Shown: positions 9,496-18,161 of the stretch, one piece after another
How the letters are laid out: each line of letters starts with the position of its first letter
How positions within the stretch are numbered: position 1 is the first letter of the stretch
Source: Sanyastnella coralliicola
GTDB taxonomy: Bacteria > Bacteroidota > Bacteroidia > Flavobacteriales_D > Sanyastnellaceae
Direction: 5' to 3'
DNA length: 64,000 bases
NCBI RefSeq assembly: GCF_030845195.1
Contig: NZ_CP132543.1
Span: 1,195,501-1,259,500 of the forward strand
Notes under the pieces: model-generated
What the model saw: only the letters and a program-made list of their open reading frames with translations
Databases searched by the model: none
Told to the model about the DNA's origin: nothing
Program-made: the position numbers and the translations under genes

Positions 9496-9584
9496 TGGGT
9501 CACAATTTCGAACGCAAGCTATCTTACTGGTATTCAGTATGCTGTAGGGGAGAGGTTTAAGGGGATGTCAGATTTTGGGAAGTG

Positions 9585-9664
9585 GAGGGTAAGAGGGAGA
9601 GGAAGGGATAGAGGAAGAGTGAGAATGAGAATTTGAGAGGGACGTAAGAATTGCGTCCGCACAA
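9585..9664. repeat. Dispersed element copy 2 with compensated palindrome
   Basis: Same organisation as 2132-2200: a purine-rich run, the shared block AGAATTTGAGAGGGACG (9629-9644 region), then an inverted repeat at 9640-9658. Its stem differs from copy 1 at several bases, yet pairing is kept (one T-G wobble, loop GAA). A heptamer array follows. This and the adjacent arrays fill the 346-bp gap 9496-9841; nothing else was seen in it apart from the rplS terminator. Confidence 0.75.
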
Positions 9665-9665
9665 T

Positions 9666-9742
9666 GGTTCGTGGTGCGTAGTTCGTGGTGCGTAGTTCGT
9701 GGTACGTAGTTCGTGGTGCGTAGTTCGTAGTTCGTAGTAAAT
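9666..9742. repeat. Heptamer array 3a (GGTTCGT/GGTGCGT/AGTTCGT)
   Basis: Ten consecutive 7-bp units alternate between GGTGCGT or GGTACGT and AGTTCGT, ending in AGTAAAT. Same family as arrays 1 and 2. Confidence 0.9.
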
Positions 9743-9751
9743 TGTCCCAAC

Positions 9752-9789
9752 GGACGCCGGACGCCGGACGCCGGACGCCGGACGCCGGA
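9752..9789. repeat. Heptamer array 3b (GGACGCC x5)
   Basis: Five perfect GGACGCC units and a partial sixth. The period is again 7 bp but the sequence is GC-rich and unrelated to array 3a. It ends directly at the rplS terminator. Confidence 0.9.
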
Positions 9790-9790
9790 A

Positions 9791-9823
9791 ATAAAAAAGC
9801 CCCACCATCCGGCAGGGCTTTCT
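9791..9823 (-). terminator. Rho-independent terminator after rplS
   Basis: Minus-strand AAAGCCC (9815-9821) pairs with GGGCTTT (9796-9802), then a T-run. It lies about 20 bp after the rplS stop. Confidence 0.8.
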
Positions 9824-9841
9824 TCAACAGTGTTGAATATC

Positions 9842-10195
9842 TTATTTGAAGGTTTTCTTCTCCTTGATACGAGCTGCCTTACCAGTAAGACCGCGTAGGT
9901 AGAAGATACGAGCACGACGTACACGTCCGCGCTTGTTCACCTTGATTTCTTCAATGAATGGAGATGCAAGAGGGAAGATACGCTCAACTCCAACTCCGTT
10001 AGTAATCTTACGGATAGTGAAAGTCTCAGTCGTACCAGATCCACGACGCTGGATAACAACTCCTTGGAACTGCTGAACACGCTCTTTGTTCCCTTCCTTG
10101 ATCTTGTAGCTAACAGTTAGAGTATCACCTGCGTTGAACTCAGGCCATTCCTTCATCTCAACAAGTTTGTTAGCGATTTCCTTAATCTTATCCAT
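9842..10195 (-). CDS. rplS: 50S ribosomal protein L19
   Basis: A 117-residue L19, the usual length, which sits at the interface of the ribosomal subunits. Family blocks are present: [29 protein letters not shown], the [11 protein letters not shown] strand, [13 protein letters not shown] and the basic tail [22 protein letters not shown] (each quoted in part). It follows trmD on the same strand with a 154-bp gap, as in many Bacteroidota where rpsP-rimM are not part of this cluster. The terminator close behind marks the 3' end of the unit. Confidence 0.98.
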   Translation of the reverse strand: MDKIKEIANKLVEMKEWPEFNAGDTLTVSYKIKEGNKERVQQFQGVVIQRRGSGTTETFTIRKITNGVGVERIFPLASPFIEEIKVNKRGRVRRARIFYLRGLTGKAARIKEKKTFK

Positions 10196-10349
10196 GACAG
10201 TGTCTGTGGTTACTTTGCAAAATGGGGTGCAATATTACGAATTCTCATTGAAATAGCTGTAGTTTCTGTGTGATTTTTTCGTCAGCCACATAGATTTCTT
10301 TTTGATCACTATTTCAGTTGTTGCAGTTGTTTAAATAACAGCAACTTAT

Positions 10350-11030
10350 CTATTTATCCTCCAGTAGGTCTGGACGACGTTCCATTGTACGTTTTACGGC
10401 TTGATCATGACGCCAATCGTCAATGGCTTTCAGATTACCGCTTCTCAGGATATCCGGAACAGTCCAACCTTTGTATTCCGCTGGTCTTGTGTAAACAGGT
10501 GGGGCCAATAAATTATCCTGGAAAGAGTCGCTCAAGGCACTCGTTTCGTCGTTCAGAACGCCAGGTAGCAAACGTATGATACTGTCTGCGAGTACAGCCG
10601 CTCCTAATTCACCTCCACTCAGAACATAATCGCCAATGGAAATTTCGCGTGTTACCAGGTGATCACGCACGCGTTGATCTACACCCTTGTAATGTCCACA
10701 CAGAATCATGATGTTCTTTTTCATCGACAGTTCGTTGGCGATCTGTTGATTCAGCGTTTCACCATCAGGTGTCATGTAGATGACCTCATCGTACTCACGG
10801 GCTTCCTTCAACTCCTCCATGCAGTCATCAATTGGCTGAATGGTCATCACCATCCCAGCACCGCCACCAAAGGCGTAGTCGTCTACTTTTTGGTGTTTGT
10901 CTTTCGACCACTTTCGGATGTCATGAATACCCACTTCTACCAAGCCTTTCTCGATGGCTCGTTTGAGAATGCTGTCTGCAAAAGGGCTTTCCAGCAGTCG
11001 AGGAAGAAGTGTCAAAATATCAATGCGCAT
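10350..11030 (-). CDS. trmD: tRNA (guanine-37-N1)-methyltransferase
   Basis: A 226-residue TrmD of the SPOUT superfamily; it methylates G37 of tRNAs with AdoMet and prevents +1 frameshifting. The N-terminus [17 protein letters not shown], the [13 protein letters not shown] loop and the deep trefoil knot region ([30 protein letters not shown]) are all visible. The C-terminal domain carries [13 protein letters not shown] and [10 protein letters not shown]-like residues (here [13 protein letters not shown]). Its ATG overlaps the stop of the upstream aldo/keto reductase gene (TAATG at 11030), suggesting translational coupling. rplS follows downstream. Confidence 0.97.
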   Translation of the reverse strand: MRIDILTLLPRLLESPFADSILKRAIEKGLVEVGIHDIRKWSKDKHQKVDDYAFGGGAGMVMTIQPIDDCMEELKEAREYDEVIYMTPDGETLNQQIANELSMKKNIMILCGHYKGVDQRVRDHLVTREISIGDYVLSGGELGAAVLADSIIRLLPGVLNDETSALSDSFQDNLLAPPVYTRPAEYKGWTVPDILRSGNLKAIDDWRHDQAVKRTMERRPDLLEDK

Positions 11031-12013
11031 TAGTACTGCGGATGCTTTGGTTTGTTGTCGAGAATTCCTTCGATCATTTCCATGATCTCATCGGTCAGCA
11101 AAGGTACCACGTCAAATGCTTTCAGGTTCTCCACCAACTGGTACTCCTTAGAGGCACCTAAAATCGCTGTAGATACATTTGGGTTCTTCAATACCCACGC
11201 AATCGCTAACAATGGGAGAGAGGTTCCAAGCTCGTTCGCAAGGTCACCTAAGCGAGATACCTTATTGAGATTCTCTTCTGTGACCATCGCTTCTGCCAAC
11301 CAATCTAGTTCCTTTCGCTTCAGGCGAACGTCAGCCTCTGGTCCTGCATTGTACTTTCCAGTCAGAATACCACTGCACAAAGGACTCCAGATCGTCGTTC
11401 CCAATCCTACAGTTTTGTAGATCTGATCGAACTCTACTTCTACTTTACGGCGAACAAGCATGTTGTATTGCGGCTGCTCCATTGTAGGGCCAATCAAGTT
11501 GTATTGGCGTGCTACCATATGTGCTTCCATGATCTCTTGAGCAGACCATTCTGAGGTTCCCCAGTACAAGATTTTCCCTTGTTGAATCAAGTTGTGCATC
11601 GTCCAAACGGTCTCCTCAATTGGAGTCTGCTTATCAGGACGGTGACAGAAGTACAAGTCGAGGTAGTCAGTGCGCAAGCGCTTCAACGCCTGTTCACAAG
11701 CCTCAACCACGTGTTTGCGATGCAATCCACGTTGCGTTGGAAGCTTTCCACCAGCTCCAAAGAATACCTTCGACGAAATGCAGTAAGAATCACGTGACCA
11801 GTTCTTCTTCGAAAGAATCTCACCCATTACTTCTTCGCTCTTCCCAGCTGCATAAACCTCGGCATTGTCAAAGAAATTCACGCCAGCATCGTAAGCGATA
11901 TCCATCAAACGATCAGAAATCCCATCTTCAATCTGATTCCCGAACGTAATCCAACTTCCAAAACTCAACGCAGACACTTGAAGTCCACTTTTTCCTAGTC
12001 TTCTGTATTCCAT
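11030..12013 (-). CDS. Aldo/keto reductase, potassium-channel beta-subunit type
   Basis: A 327-residue NADPH-dependent aldo/keto reductase resembling the Kv-beta/YghZ group. The catalytic tetrad is Asp49 (FFDNAEVY), Tyr54, Lys82 (ISSKVFF) and His124 (LYFCHRP). Conserved [10 protein letters not shown] and [17 protein letters not shown] segments lie mid-protein, and the cofactor region near [12 protein letters not shown] is present. The substrate is unknown; methylglyoxal and other aldehydes are typical. A TAGATTTG promoter element lies 4 bp before the ATG, suggesting a leaderless mRNA. The stop codon shares a base with the trmD start, so this gene probably heads the trmD operon. Confidence 0.92.
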   Translation of the reverse strand: MEYRRLGKSGLQVSALSFGSWITFGNQIEDGISDRLMDIAYDAGVNFFDNAEVYAAGKSEEVMGEILSKKNWSRDSYCISSKVFFGAGGKLPTQRGLHRKHVVEACEQALKRLRTDYLDLYFCHRPDKQTPIEETVWTMHNLIQQGKILYWGTSEWSAQEIMEAHMVARQYNLIGPTMEQPQYNMLVRRKVEVEFDQIYKTVGLGTTIWSPLCSGILTGKYNAGPEADVRLKRKELDWLAEAMVTEENLNKVSRLGDLANELGTSLPLLAIAWVLKNPNVSTAILGASKEYQLVENLKAFDVVPLLTDEIMEMIEGILDNKPKHPQY

Positions 12014-12017
12014 GGCG

Positions 12018-12025
12018 CAAATCTA
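12018..12025 (-). promoter_or_regulatory. Bacteroidota-type -7 element
   Basis: Minus-strand TAGATTTG followed by CGCC and the ATG at 12013. No convincing -33 box was seen. Confidence 0.45.
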
Positions 12026-12046
12026 AGAGAAAAGCACCTTTTTGTT

Positions 12047-12081
12047 TAGGCTTTAGGCGTAGGGCTTAGGGTTTAAGTGGG
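12047..12081. repeat. Heptamer array 4a (TAGGCTT-like)
   Basis: Five 7-bp units: TAGGCTT, TAGGCGT, AGGGCTT, AGGGTTT, AAGTGGG. The family resembles the reverse complement of the TAACGCC units at 25286-25320. Confidence 0.7.
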
Positions 12082-12110
12082 GATCTTCGTAGAGGGATAG
12101 CATGATTAGT

Positions 12111-12123
12111 CCGCCTTCGGCGG
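12111..12123. other. Short GC-rich hairpin
   Basis: CCGCC-TTC-GGCGG forms a 5-bp stem with a 3-base loop. It is flanked by TTAG-rich sequence and has no T-run, so it is not a clear terminator. Confidence 0.5.
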
Positions 12124-12332
12124 TTAGCATGTTTAGCTTCTAGAGATTGGTTGTTAGTTCTTGGTTGTTAGTTCTTGGTTGTTAGTTCTTGGTTGTTAGT
12201 TCTTGGTTGTTAGTTCTTGGTTGTTAGTTCTTGGTTGTTAGTTCTTGGTTCTTAGTTATGGATTATCGTTTCAGGACCCTAGACTCTCGACTAATTAATC
12301 GAAAATCTATAATCGATAAGCTATAACTACGG
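12123..12332. repeat. Heptamer array 4b (TTGTTAG/TTCTTGG dimer, then mixed)
   Basis: A 14-bp dimer TTGTTAG-TTCTTGG is repeated about seven times (12151-12248). The 7-bp register then continues through TTCTTAG, TTATGGA, TTATCGT, TTCAGGA, CCCTAGA, CTCTCGA, CTAATTA and ATCGATA-like units. The TTATGGA-TTATCGT pair also occurs in array 2. It fills the divergent gap between the reductase and the YHYH gene; together with array 4a and the hairpin it accounts for most of 12014-12475. Confidence 0.9.
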
Positions 12333-12433
12333 GTCGTTTAATGAATACAACGGTCGATTGTTCTCGGCTTCTGTGGCCGGTTCTCGATCGATTTAGACCA
12401 TTGATTTTCGTTTATAGATTCAAGATTAAACCA

Positions 12434-12446
12434 TTCCGCGCTAGCG
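12434..12446 (-). repeat. 13-bp dispersed word, G variant
   Basis: TTCCGCGCTAGCG on the plus strand, 30 bp upstream of the YHYH protein start. This is the only copy of the word outside a coding region. Confidence 0.8.
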
Positions 12447-12475
12447 AAGTCAAACCCGAAACACCTATTCGAATC

Positions 12476-13804
12476 ATGCGACTAACACTTACGATCATTG
12501 CGCTATTGGGCGCGAGTTTTGCTTATTCTCAAGCAGAAATTACCTCTTGGATTTTGACTGACGGGTCTACTGGTCAGTATTATAATGACAATGGAAACCT
12601 CATTGATAGTGGGGTGGAAGTGGATATTCAACTTGTTCAGTATTCAGATGACAATGTCTATGTGACTTGTGAAGGGATGCCGAGTTATCCAATTGGGCCA
12701 TATCCTGATGGTAATCCAGCGCAAGCAGGAGGGCACGGTTACTTGTTTCGCATTCCTCGAAATCCGGTGCAGGAAGAGGGGAATTTGACTTCGCCTGGGT
12801 TGGGGCACATTGGTGTGTTGATTAACGGAGTTCCTATTTACAATGCGGAAGATGCGATGTCGTATAACAACCAAGGCATTTGGCACCAAGATGCGATCTA
12901 CTTTGAAAACGACGGATTCGATTGTTCGAAGGGGCATCCGGCGCCAGATATGCAAGACATCAACAACGGCTATTACCACCATCACCAGAATCCGGTAACT
13001 TTTGATTCAGCTACGGATGTGATCTCGAATATTTGCGATGACTACCCAAGTGATGCATTGTATGAGATGGATCCAAATACGCATTCACCGCTGATTGGGT
13101 TTGCCTTTGATGGATTCCCGATCTACGGCTCTTTTGGCTACGATGATACCGAAGGACAAGGTGCGATTGTACGCATTGAAAGTAGTTACCAACTGCGTGA
13201 TATCACCGAGCGTACCACATTGGCTGATGGGACAACCTTAAATGCCAATCAATATGGCCCAGCCATCAACAATACTTTCCCTTTAGGAGCATATATAGAA
13301 GACTACGAGTTTGTAGAAGGATCAGGACATCTCGATATCCACAACGGACGTTGGTGTGTTACCCCTGAATACCCTGAAGGTACTTACGCGTATTTCGCGA
13401 CGATAGGAGAGGATTGGAATTCAGCATACCCATATTTTATTGGTCCTACTTACTACGGTGAAGTCGCAACAGACAATTTTGCTGTGATGGGGCCGAACGG
13501 TAGTCCAACAGACGTTGATATCAACGAAGATGTTGAAACATGGGACGGAACAATTAGCGTGGCTGAGTTGACTTCATTCGGAGTGACTATCTATCCGAAT
13601 CCAGCTTCAACGGTTGTCATGATTGATAGCGAAGCGCAATTCACTTCTGTTCGGATCACTGATCTTCAAGGAAGAGTCGTGATGAGCTCAGGCGTTCTTC
13701 AGCAGCAATTTGACGTGTCTGTGCTCCCTTCCGGGTGGTATGTTGTGAACCTTGATATGACGAATGGGGCGATGATCAGCGAAAAACTCTTGATCCGTCG
13801 ATGA
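12476..13804 (+). CDS. YHYH domain protein with T9SS type A sorting domain
   Basis: A 442-residue secreted protein. The start is placed at ATG 12476 because a clear signal peptide begins there (MRLTLTIIALLGASFAYSQA). The longer frame from 12341 would add 45 residues encoded by repeat sequence. The core resembles the YHYH family: HGYLFRIPRNP, LGHIGVLINGVPIYNAEDA, GIWHQDA, the histidine cluster YYHHHQNP and LIGFAFDGFPIYG. The C-terminus is a type A sorting domain (VTIYPNPASTVVMID, LPSGWYVVNL). YHYH proteins have no established activity; the His cluster suggests metal binding. Its stop overlaps the next start (ATGA at 13801), so the two genes form an operon. Confidence 0.85.
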   Translation: MRLTLTIIALLGASFAYSQAEITSWILTDGSTGQYYNDNGNLIDSGVEVDIQLVQYSDDNVYVTCEGMPSYPIGPYPDGNPAQAGGHGYLFRIPRNPVQEEGNLTSPGLGHIGVLINGVPIYNAEDAMSYNNQGIWHQDAIYFENDGFDCSKGHPAPDMQDINNGYYHHHQNPVTFDSATDVISNICDDYPSDALYEMDPNTHSPLIGFAFDGFPIYGSFGYDDTEGQGAIVRIESSYQLRDITERTTLADGTTLNANQYGPAINNTFPLGAYIEDYEFVEGSGHLDIHNGRWCVTPEYPEGTYAYFATIGEDWNSAYPYFIGPTYYGEVATDNFAVMGPNGSPTDVDINEDVETWDGTISVAELTSFGVTIYPNPASTVVMIDSEAQFTSVRITDLQGRVVMSSGVLQQQFDVSVLPSGWYVVNLDMTNGAMISEKLLIRR

Positions 13805-15294
13805 GGAATCTCACGACCATATTGATTCTATTCTGCGCCTTTCATGTGAATTCGCAGTGGGTGTTGGATGAAGCCTATGGAAGTTTTGGCCATGCACATA
13901 TCAATGAAGCATGGTTTGAGTTGCCAGTGGCCCTCATCAGTTCTGCAGAGCATGAAATGGTCGTGTCTCAATGGATTCACGAAGAGAATTACTTCGAATC
14001 AGAAATTGGTATCACGCTCCTGGATCATGACGGAAATGTAGTGGATGCGTTTCCGGTTACACATGAATCTTATGACCACGTGATTCCGCGAGAAGTTGAA
14101 ATACTTGCCGGTGAAAAGGTATTGGTCATCGGTGAGTGTTTTGACCTCGATGTTCCCAATCAAATTGAGCCTTTTGCTGTGATGCTTACGAATACAGGTG
14201 AGGTGGTCACAGCATACGCTAATCAAGGTTGGATGACAACAGAATTCCTGGGAATCGATGAGGCGTTCAACGGCTTGCATGCCACTGATGAACAGGTGGT
14301 TTTGGCAGGCTTTAGCCTCGACTCCAATTACATCCATCGGGAGACGCCGGTCTTAATGTTACTTGATTCAGAGGGCTTTCCAGAGGAGTCGTTTGGGACG
14401 CATGGTAAGATTGCACTCGATTTCTCAGACAACACGGTTAACGACACCATTCGTCATGAGAACGGTGGTTTCTTCGCTGATGCATTGTTGACTGATGATC
14501 GTATCTACGCTGTTGGTGCATATAACAATAGTCTCTATTACACCTGTCTCATCGCTGCTTTTGATTACCACGGACAATTAGATCTTACATTCTCAGATGA
14601 TGGAATCTTCACTATTGACTATATCCCCTACGCGAACAACTGGTTTAACGCTGTGCACCTCGCTCCCAATGGGGAGTTGATTTGCAACGTCTTCTCAGAA
14701 GGAGAAACGGACGGGAGCCTTTCGTTCCTGCGAATAGGTACTGAAGGGTCTATTGCGGGTGTTACTGAGTTTAACGCTAGCGCGGAATTGATCTTCGAAG
14801 ACATGACGAAGCTTTCCTCAGGCGAATGGGCTGTGACAGCCCGTTGTTTAGCCGGAGAGGAGAATGCTTACAATAGCGATCAATTAAGTCTGTTCATCAT
14901 AGACCCAGCCTTTGAAGAAGAGGTCTACAGCGTTCAACTGGAAGACAATATGACTACCCTCACAGGAATGGAACTTACCGAAGGACAAAACGGAGAACTC
15001 TACGTCTGTGCCTACGCCGAAGGCGCGATGACAGATGAGTTTCTTTACCGTTTCGAATACATGGTGGGGATGAATGAAATCAATCCATCGTTTAACCTCT
15101 ATCCCAACCCTGCGAGTACATCCTTCACAATTGAGGGCAGGGACCAATACAGCGTATACAACACTGCAGGACAGTTAATCGAACAAATCTCCGCCCAAGG
15201 GGCAGTTGTTACTGTAGATTGTTCACGATACCCTGATGGAGTCTACTTCGTCCATTCAAATGAAGGCGGATGTCAAAAACTAATCGTCCGCTAG
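13801..15294 (+). CDS. Delta-60 repeat-like protein with T9SS type A sorting domain
   Basis: A 497-residue exported protein with a signal peptide (1-18, ending HVNSQ). The middle carries propeller-like repeats typical of the delta-60 family (ESFGTHGKIALDFSDN, LDLTFSDDGIFTIDY), usually spaced by about 55-60 residues. The C-terminus is a T9SS sorting domain (NPSFNLYPNPASTSFTIEG, YPDGVYFVHS). It is translationally coupled to the YHYH gene. Function is unknown; an extracellular binding or scaffold role is likely. Its TAG stop lies within a CTAG shared with the stop of the convergent gene. One copy of the 13-bp word encodes A-S-A-E at 14775. Confidence 0.8.
   Translation: MRNLTTILILFCAFHVNSQWVLDEAYGSFGHAHINEAWFELPVALISSAEHEMVVSQWIHEENYFESEIGITLLDHDGNVVDAFPVTHESYDHVIPREVEILAGEKVLVIGECFDLDVPNQIEPFAVMLTNTGEVVTAYANQGWMTTEFLGIDEAFNGLHATDEQVVLAGFSLDSNYIHRETPVLMLLDSEGFPEESFGTHGKIALDFSDNTVNDTIRHENGGFFADALLTDDRIYAVGAYNNSLYYTCLIAAFDYHGQLDLTFSDDGIFTIDYIPYANNWFNAVHLAPNGELICNVFSEGETDGSLSFLRIGTEGSIAGVTEFNASAELIFEDMTKLSSGEWAVTARCLAGEENAYNSDQLSLFIIDPAFEEEVYSVQLEDNMTTLTGMELTEGQNGELYVCAYAEGAMTDEFLYRFEYMVGMNEINPSFNLYPNPASTSFTIEGRDQYSVYNTAGQLIEQISAQGAVVTVDCSRYPDGVYFVHSNEGGCQKLIVR
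14775..14787 (+). repeat. 13-bp dispersed word, G variant
   Basis: CGCTAGCGCGGAA, encoding A-S-A-E within the delta-60-like gene. Confidence 0.8.
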
Positions 15295-15617
15295 TTATTG
15301 GATACAGCAATGAGTCCACGGATCAATTGAATACCGCCGAATACAATGGCACCCCAAAAAACGTAGCCAAAGTCTGCGATGGTAGCGATCAAACCACCAA
15401 TACACCACACGGAGCCCCAGAGAATGTCTTTCTGACCTTCTTTCTTTTGGGCTTCAACAAAAGGAGCGGTTCTTTCTTGCACAAGTGCCCGTGCGGCTTC
15501 ACGGTCCATACCTTGTTCAACGAGAATATCAACGGTTTCACTCGGAGTTCTTCTTCCCTCGAGCATGTCTGATAAGGCAATATCAATCTGTTCTTGACTG
15601 TGGTTCAGTTCAGCCAT
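15291..15617 (-). CDS. Small membrane protein with N-terminal helical domain
   Basis: A protein of about 108 residues. The start at 15617 (MAELNHSQEQ) is preferred over an in-frame start at 15659, which adds 14 atypical residues. Residues 1-50 are charged and helical (ALSDMLEGRRTPSETVDILVEQGMDREAARALVQE), resembling a short protein-interaction helix bundle. Two hydrophobic segments follow (about 66-83 and 86-104). I do not recognise a family. The gene is convergent with the delta-60-like gene and the two stop codons overlap in one CTAG. An 11-bp-stem hairpin lies upstream. Confidence 0.6.
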   Translation of the reverse strand: MAELNHSQEQIDIALSDMLEGRRTPSETVDILVEQGMDREAARALVQERTAPFVEAQKKEGQKDILWGSVWCIGGLIATIADFGYVFWGAIVFGGIQLIRGLIAVSNN

Positions 15618-15742
15618 GAGTGAGTTTATTTTCAGTTTAGCGACCCCAACATAATACATATTTGTTGTCCCAAGTAGAACGCTAGGGTAGTTTTCGACGA
15701 TTGACTTCCCATATTCCGGGTTTAGGGGGATGAAGACATAAA

Positions 15743-15774
15743 AAAAGAGCCTGAGTGTTCACCCAGGCTCTTTT
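15743..15774 (-). terminator. Strong terminator after the S46 peptidase gene
   Basis: An 11-bp perfect stem AAAAGAGCCTG (15743-15753) / CAGGCTCTTTT (15764-15774) with a 10-base loop. Flanking A and T runs would allow termination on both strands; it lies 20 bp past the peptidase stop. Confidence 0.85.
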
Positions 15775-15793
15775 CAATATGACGAGAACGTGC

Positions 15794-18010
15794 TTAGTTC
15801 TGCATTTCCATTTCAGGAGCTACTTCAGTTGATTCTTCAACTGGCTTTGGCATTGTCTTCACGAAATCAATCTCTTCGATCAAGTTCGAAGCACCAGCCA
15901 ACTTGTCGATACAGAACATCACGTAGCGAATGTCTACTGAAATTGTACGCTGTAGTTCAGGCTCGAACGCGATATCTCCGCTCATCGCTTCCCAGTTACC
16001 GTCGAAAGCAAGACCGATCAAGTCTCCATTTCCATTGATTACTGGAGATCCAGAGTTACCACCTGTAATGTCATTGTTTGAGATGAAACAAACCACAAGG
16101 TCACCGTTGTCATTCGCCCAACGACCGAAGTCTTCTGCTTCGATCAAACGAGACAATTCAGCAGGAACAACGAACTCAGGGTTCGAAGGATCACGCTTCT
16201 GTAGGATACCATCTGTAGTAGTGATGAAATCGTAGTGTACAGCATCCGCAGGGTAGTAGTCACCTACTGTTCCGTATGTCAGACGCATTGTAGAGTTTGC
16301 ATCTGGGTAGTACGCTTGGTTGCTGTTCATCTTACGTAGTCCGTCAACGAATAGGCGGTAACCTTTGTCAAACTTCTCTTGAGCTGGGTTTGCAAATGTT
16401 CCACGGTAAGCTTCGATCATTGAGTTCCCTAGCATGATTGCAAGGTCTTTGTCGTAAGCTTTCTTCATCTTCTTTGCTGGAAGTTGCATGAACGCGTTCA
16501 AGCTGCTTTCGCTAGCCAAGAAGCTCGTAGAGTAAAGCGTCTCAACAAAGCGATCAATGTCTCCCTTGAACTTACTGTCAATGTATTCGAAGATGCTTGG
16601 TAAGTACTGCTTGTCAACGTTCTCTTTATACATCTTAAGTGTATTGCGAAGAAGATCGCGGTCAGTAGCCAAGTCGTAATCCTTGAAGAATCCTTCAGAA
16701 GTACCTGCGAATGACCCCATGATCTGCTTACGCGTCTCCATGTCATCTTCTGCCATAGCCGCACCGTAGATACGGTTGAAGCGGAAGGCAAACAATGTAA
16801 TGTCAGCACCAATGATACCCGCTTCTAGCGCGTATACATTCGACTTGATCATTGGATCTGAAGATTTATAGAAGTCTTCAATCATTCCAAGTGCCTCGCC
16901 GTATTTCTTCTGGCGATCAGCATCTTTTGCCACCCATGCAGCGAATTCACTTTCAATCTGCTGTTTCTTACCGTATACATTCAAACGCTTCAGACCTTTA
17001 GTTTGTCCGATGTAGTACTTCCAGTAGTTCGCAGTGCTTGCGTACTTAGAAGCGTACTGAATGCGAACAGCTTTGTCAGCGTCCATGTGCTCCTTCATGG
17101 TTTTCAGCTTCACGTCACGAACCTCTACTACAGTTGGGTTGTAAAGGTTAATCGCTTGCTCAACTCCCCATGATGAAAGGTAACGGTCAGTAGACCCAGG
17201 GTAACCCATGATCATAGTAAAGTCTCCAGGTGCTACACCATCAAGAGAAACGTTCAAGTGACGTTTTGGAGTGTAAGGAACGTTGTTATCTGCGAAGTCT
17301 GCAGGGTTGTTGTCTTTGTCAGCGTAGATACGAAGTAGAGAGAAGTCTCCTGTGTGACGTGGCCACATCCAGTTATCTGTATCTCCACCAAACTTACCAA
17401 CGCTTTCTGGTGGTGCACCTACAAGACGAACATCGCGGTAAGTGTTGTAAACGAATAGGTAGTATTCGTTTCCGTAGAAGAATCCTTTTACTTGAGCGTT
17501 ATAGTCTGTTCCTTCAGTGGCTTCAGCTGCAATTGCACGTGTCATCTCACCGATTTTCGCTTCACGCTCGCTTTCGCTCATATCGTCATTGACACCTTCG
17601 AGAACTCGTGATGTTACGTCTTCGATACGCACCAAAAAGCTCACTTCGAAATCATCGATGTGCATCTCTTGGTCTTTGCTCATTGCCCAGAATCCGTCTG
17701 TTAGGTAGTCGTTTTCTTTAGAGCTGAAGCTTTGGATTGCTCCGTAAGCACAGTGGTGGTTCGTAAGAACAAGTCCTTGATCAGAGATTACCTCAGCTGT
17801 ACACATACCTCCGTTCAACATTACGATCGCGTCTTTAAGACTCGCTTTGTTGATGTCGTAGATATCTTCTGCACTCAGGTTAAGCCCCATGTTTTTCATT
17901 TCGGCTTCATTGATCTTCTTCAGCATATGAAGAAGCCACATTCCTTCGTCTGCCTTTGCCATTACAGAGGCACCCAGAAGGATAGTCATCATCAAGATCA
18001 GTTTTCTCAT
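15794..18010 (-). CDS. S46 family dipeptidyl-peptidase, DPP7-like
   Basis: A 738-residue periplasmic serine exopeptidase that releases N-terminal dipeptides; the family is frequent in peptide-feeding Bacteroidota. A signal peptide covers 1-20. The chymotrypsin-like triad is His85 (VLTNHHCAYG), Asp in GGDTDNWMWPRHTGDF, and Ser653 (GNSGSP). Residue 671, in FDGNWEA, is Gly. In the family, Gly at this place goes with hydrophobic P1 (DPP7) and Arg with acidic P1 (DPP11), so DPP7-type specificity is inferred. Length agrees with characterised S46 enzymes (about 710-720 plus tail). The acidic C-terminal tail (EESTEVAPEMEMQN) is extra. A strong terminator follows. Confidence 0.93.
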   Translation of the reverse strand: MRKLILMMTILLGASVMAKADEGMWLLHMLKKINEAEMKNMGLNLSAEDIYDINKASLKDAIVMLNGGMCTAEVISDQGLVLTNHHCAYGAIQSFSSKENDYLTDGFWAMSKDQEMHIDDFEVSFLVRIEDVTSRVLEGVNDDMSESEREAKIGEMTRAIAAEATEGTDYNAQVKGFFYGNEYYLFVYNTYRDVRLVGAPPESVGKFGGDTDNWMWPRHTGDFSLLRIYADKDNNPADFADNNVPYTPKRHLNVSLDGVAPGDFTMIMGYPGSTDRYLSSWGVEQAINLYNPTVVEVRDVKLKTMKEHMDADKAVRIQYASKYASTANYWKYYIGQTKGLKRLNVYGKKQQIESEFAAWVAKDADRQKKYGEALGMIEDFYKSSDPMIKSNVYALEAGIIGADITLFAFRFNRIYGAAMAEDDMETRKQIMGSFAGTSEGFFKDYDLATDRDLLRNTLKMYKENVDKQYLPSIFEYIDSKFKGDIDRFVETLYSTSFLASESSLNAFMQLPAKKMKKAYDKDLAIMLGNSMIEAYRGTFANPAQEKFDKGYRLFVDGLRKMNSNQAYYPDANSTMRLTYGTVGDYYPADAVHYDFITTTDGILQKRDPSNPEFVVPAELSRLIEAEDFGRWANDNGDLVVCFISNNDITGGNSGSPVINGNGDLIGLAFDGNWEAMSGDIAFEPELQRTISVDIRYVMFCIDKLAGASNLIEEIDFVKTMPKPVEESTEVAPEMEMQN

Positions 18011-18161
18011 GTTATCTAGTTTGAATCCGCTAGGGCGGAGTAAGTTCTAAGTAATCTAATTCGGGATAGTAAAAGTAGCGTTTCTTCTTTCGCCTAAACG
18101 GCGGAATGGGATGAGCATCCGTTGTCCGTGTCAAGCGGTCATTGACCTAGACATTCGGTGC

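Noticed and set aside
9534-9924. Open frames through the 9.5-9.9 kb gap with repeats such as RRPASGVR and LRTTNYAP
   Set aside because: These are translations of the heptamer arrays in several frames; a 7-bp period gives long frames by chance.
12341-12475. N-terminal extension of the YHYH protein frame to 12341
   Set aside because: The added 45 residues come from repeat-derived sequence, and a standard signal peptide starts at 12476.
18011-18161. GC-rich CCGCTAGGGCGG near 18027 as another copy of the 13-bp word
   Set aside because: It matches only in part and lacks the CGCGGAA end.
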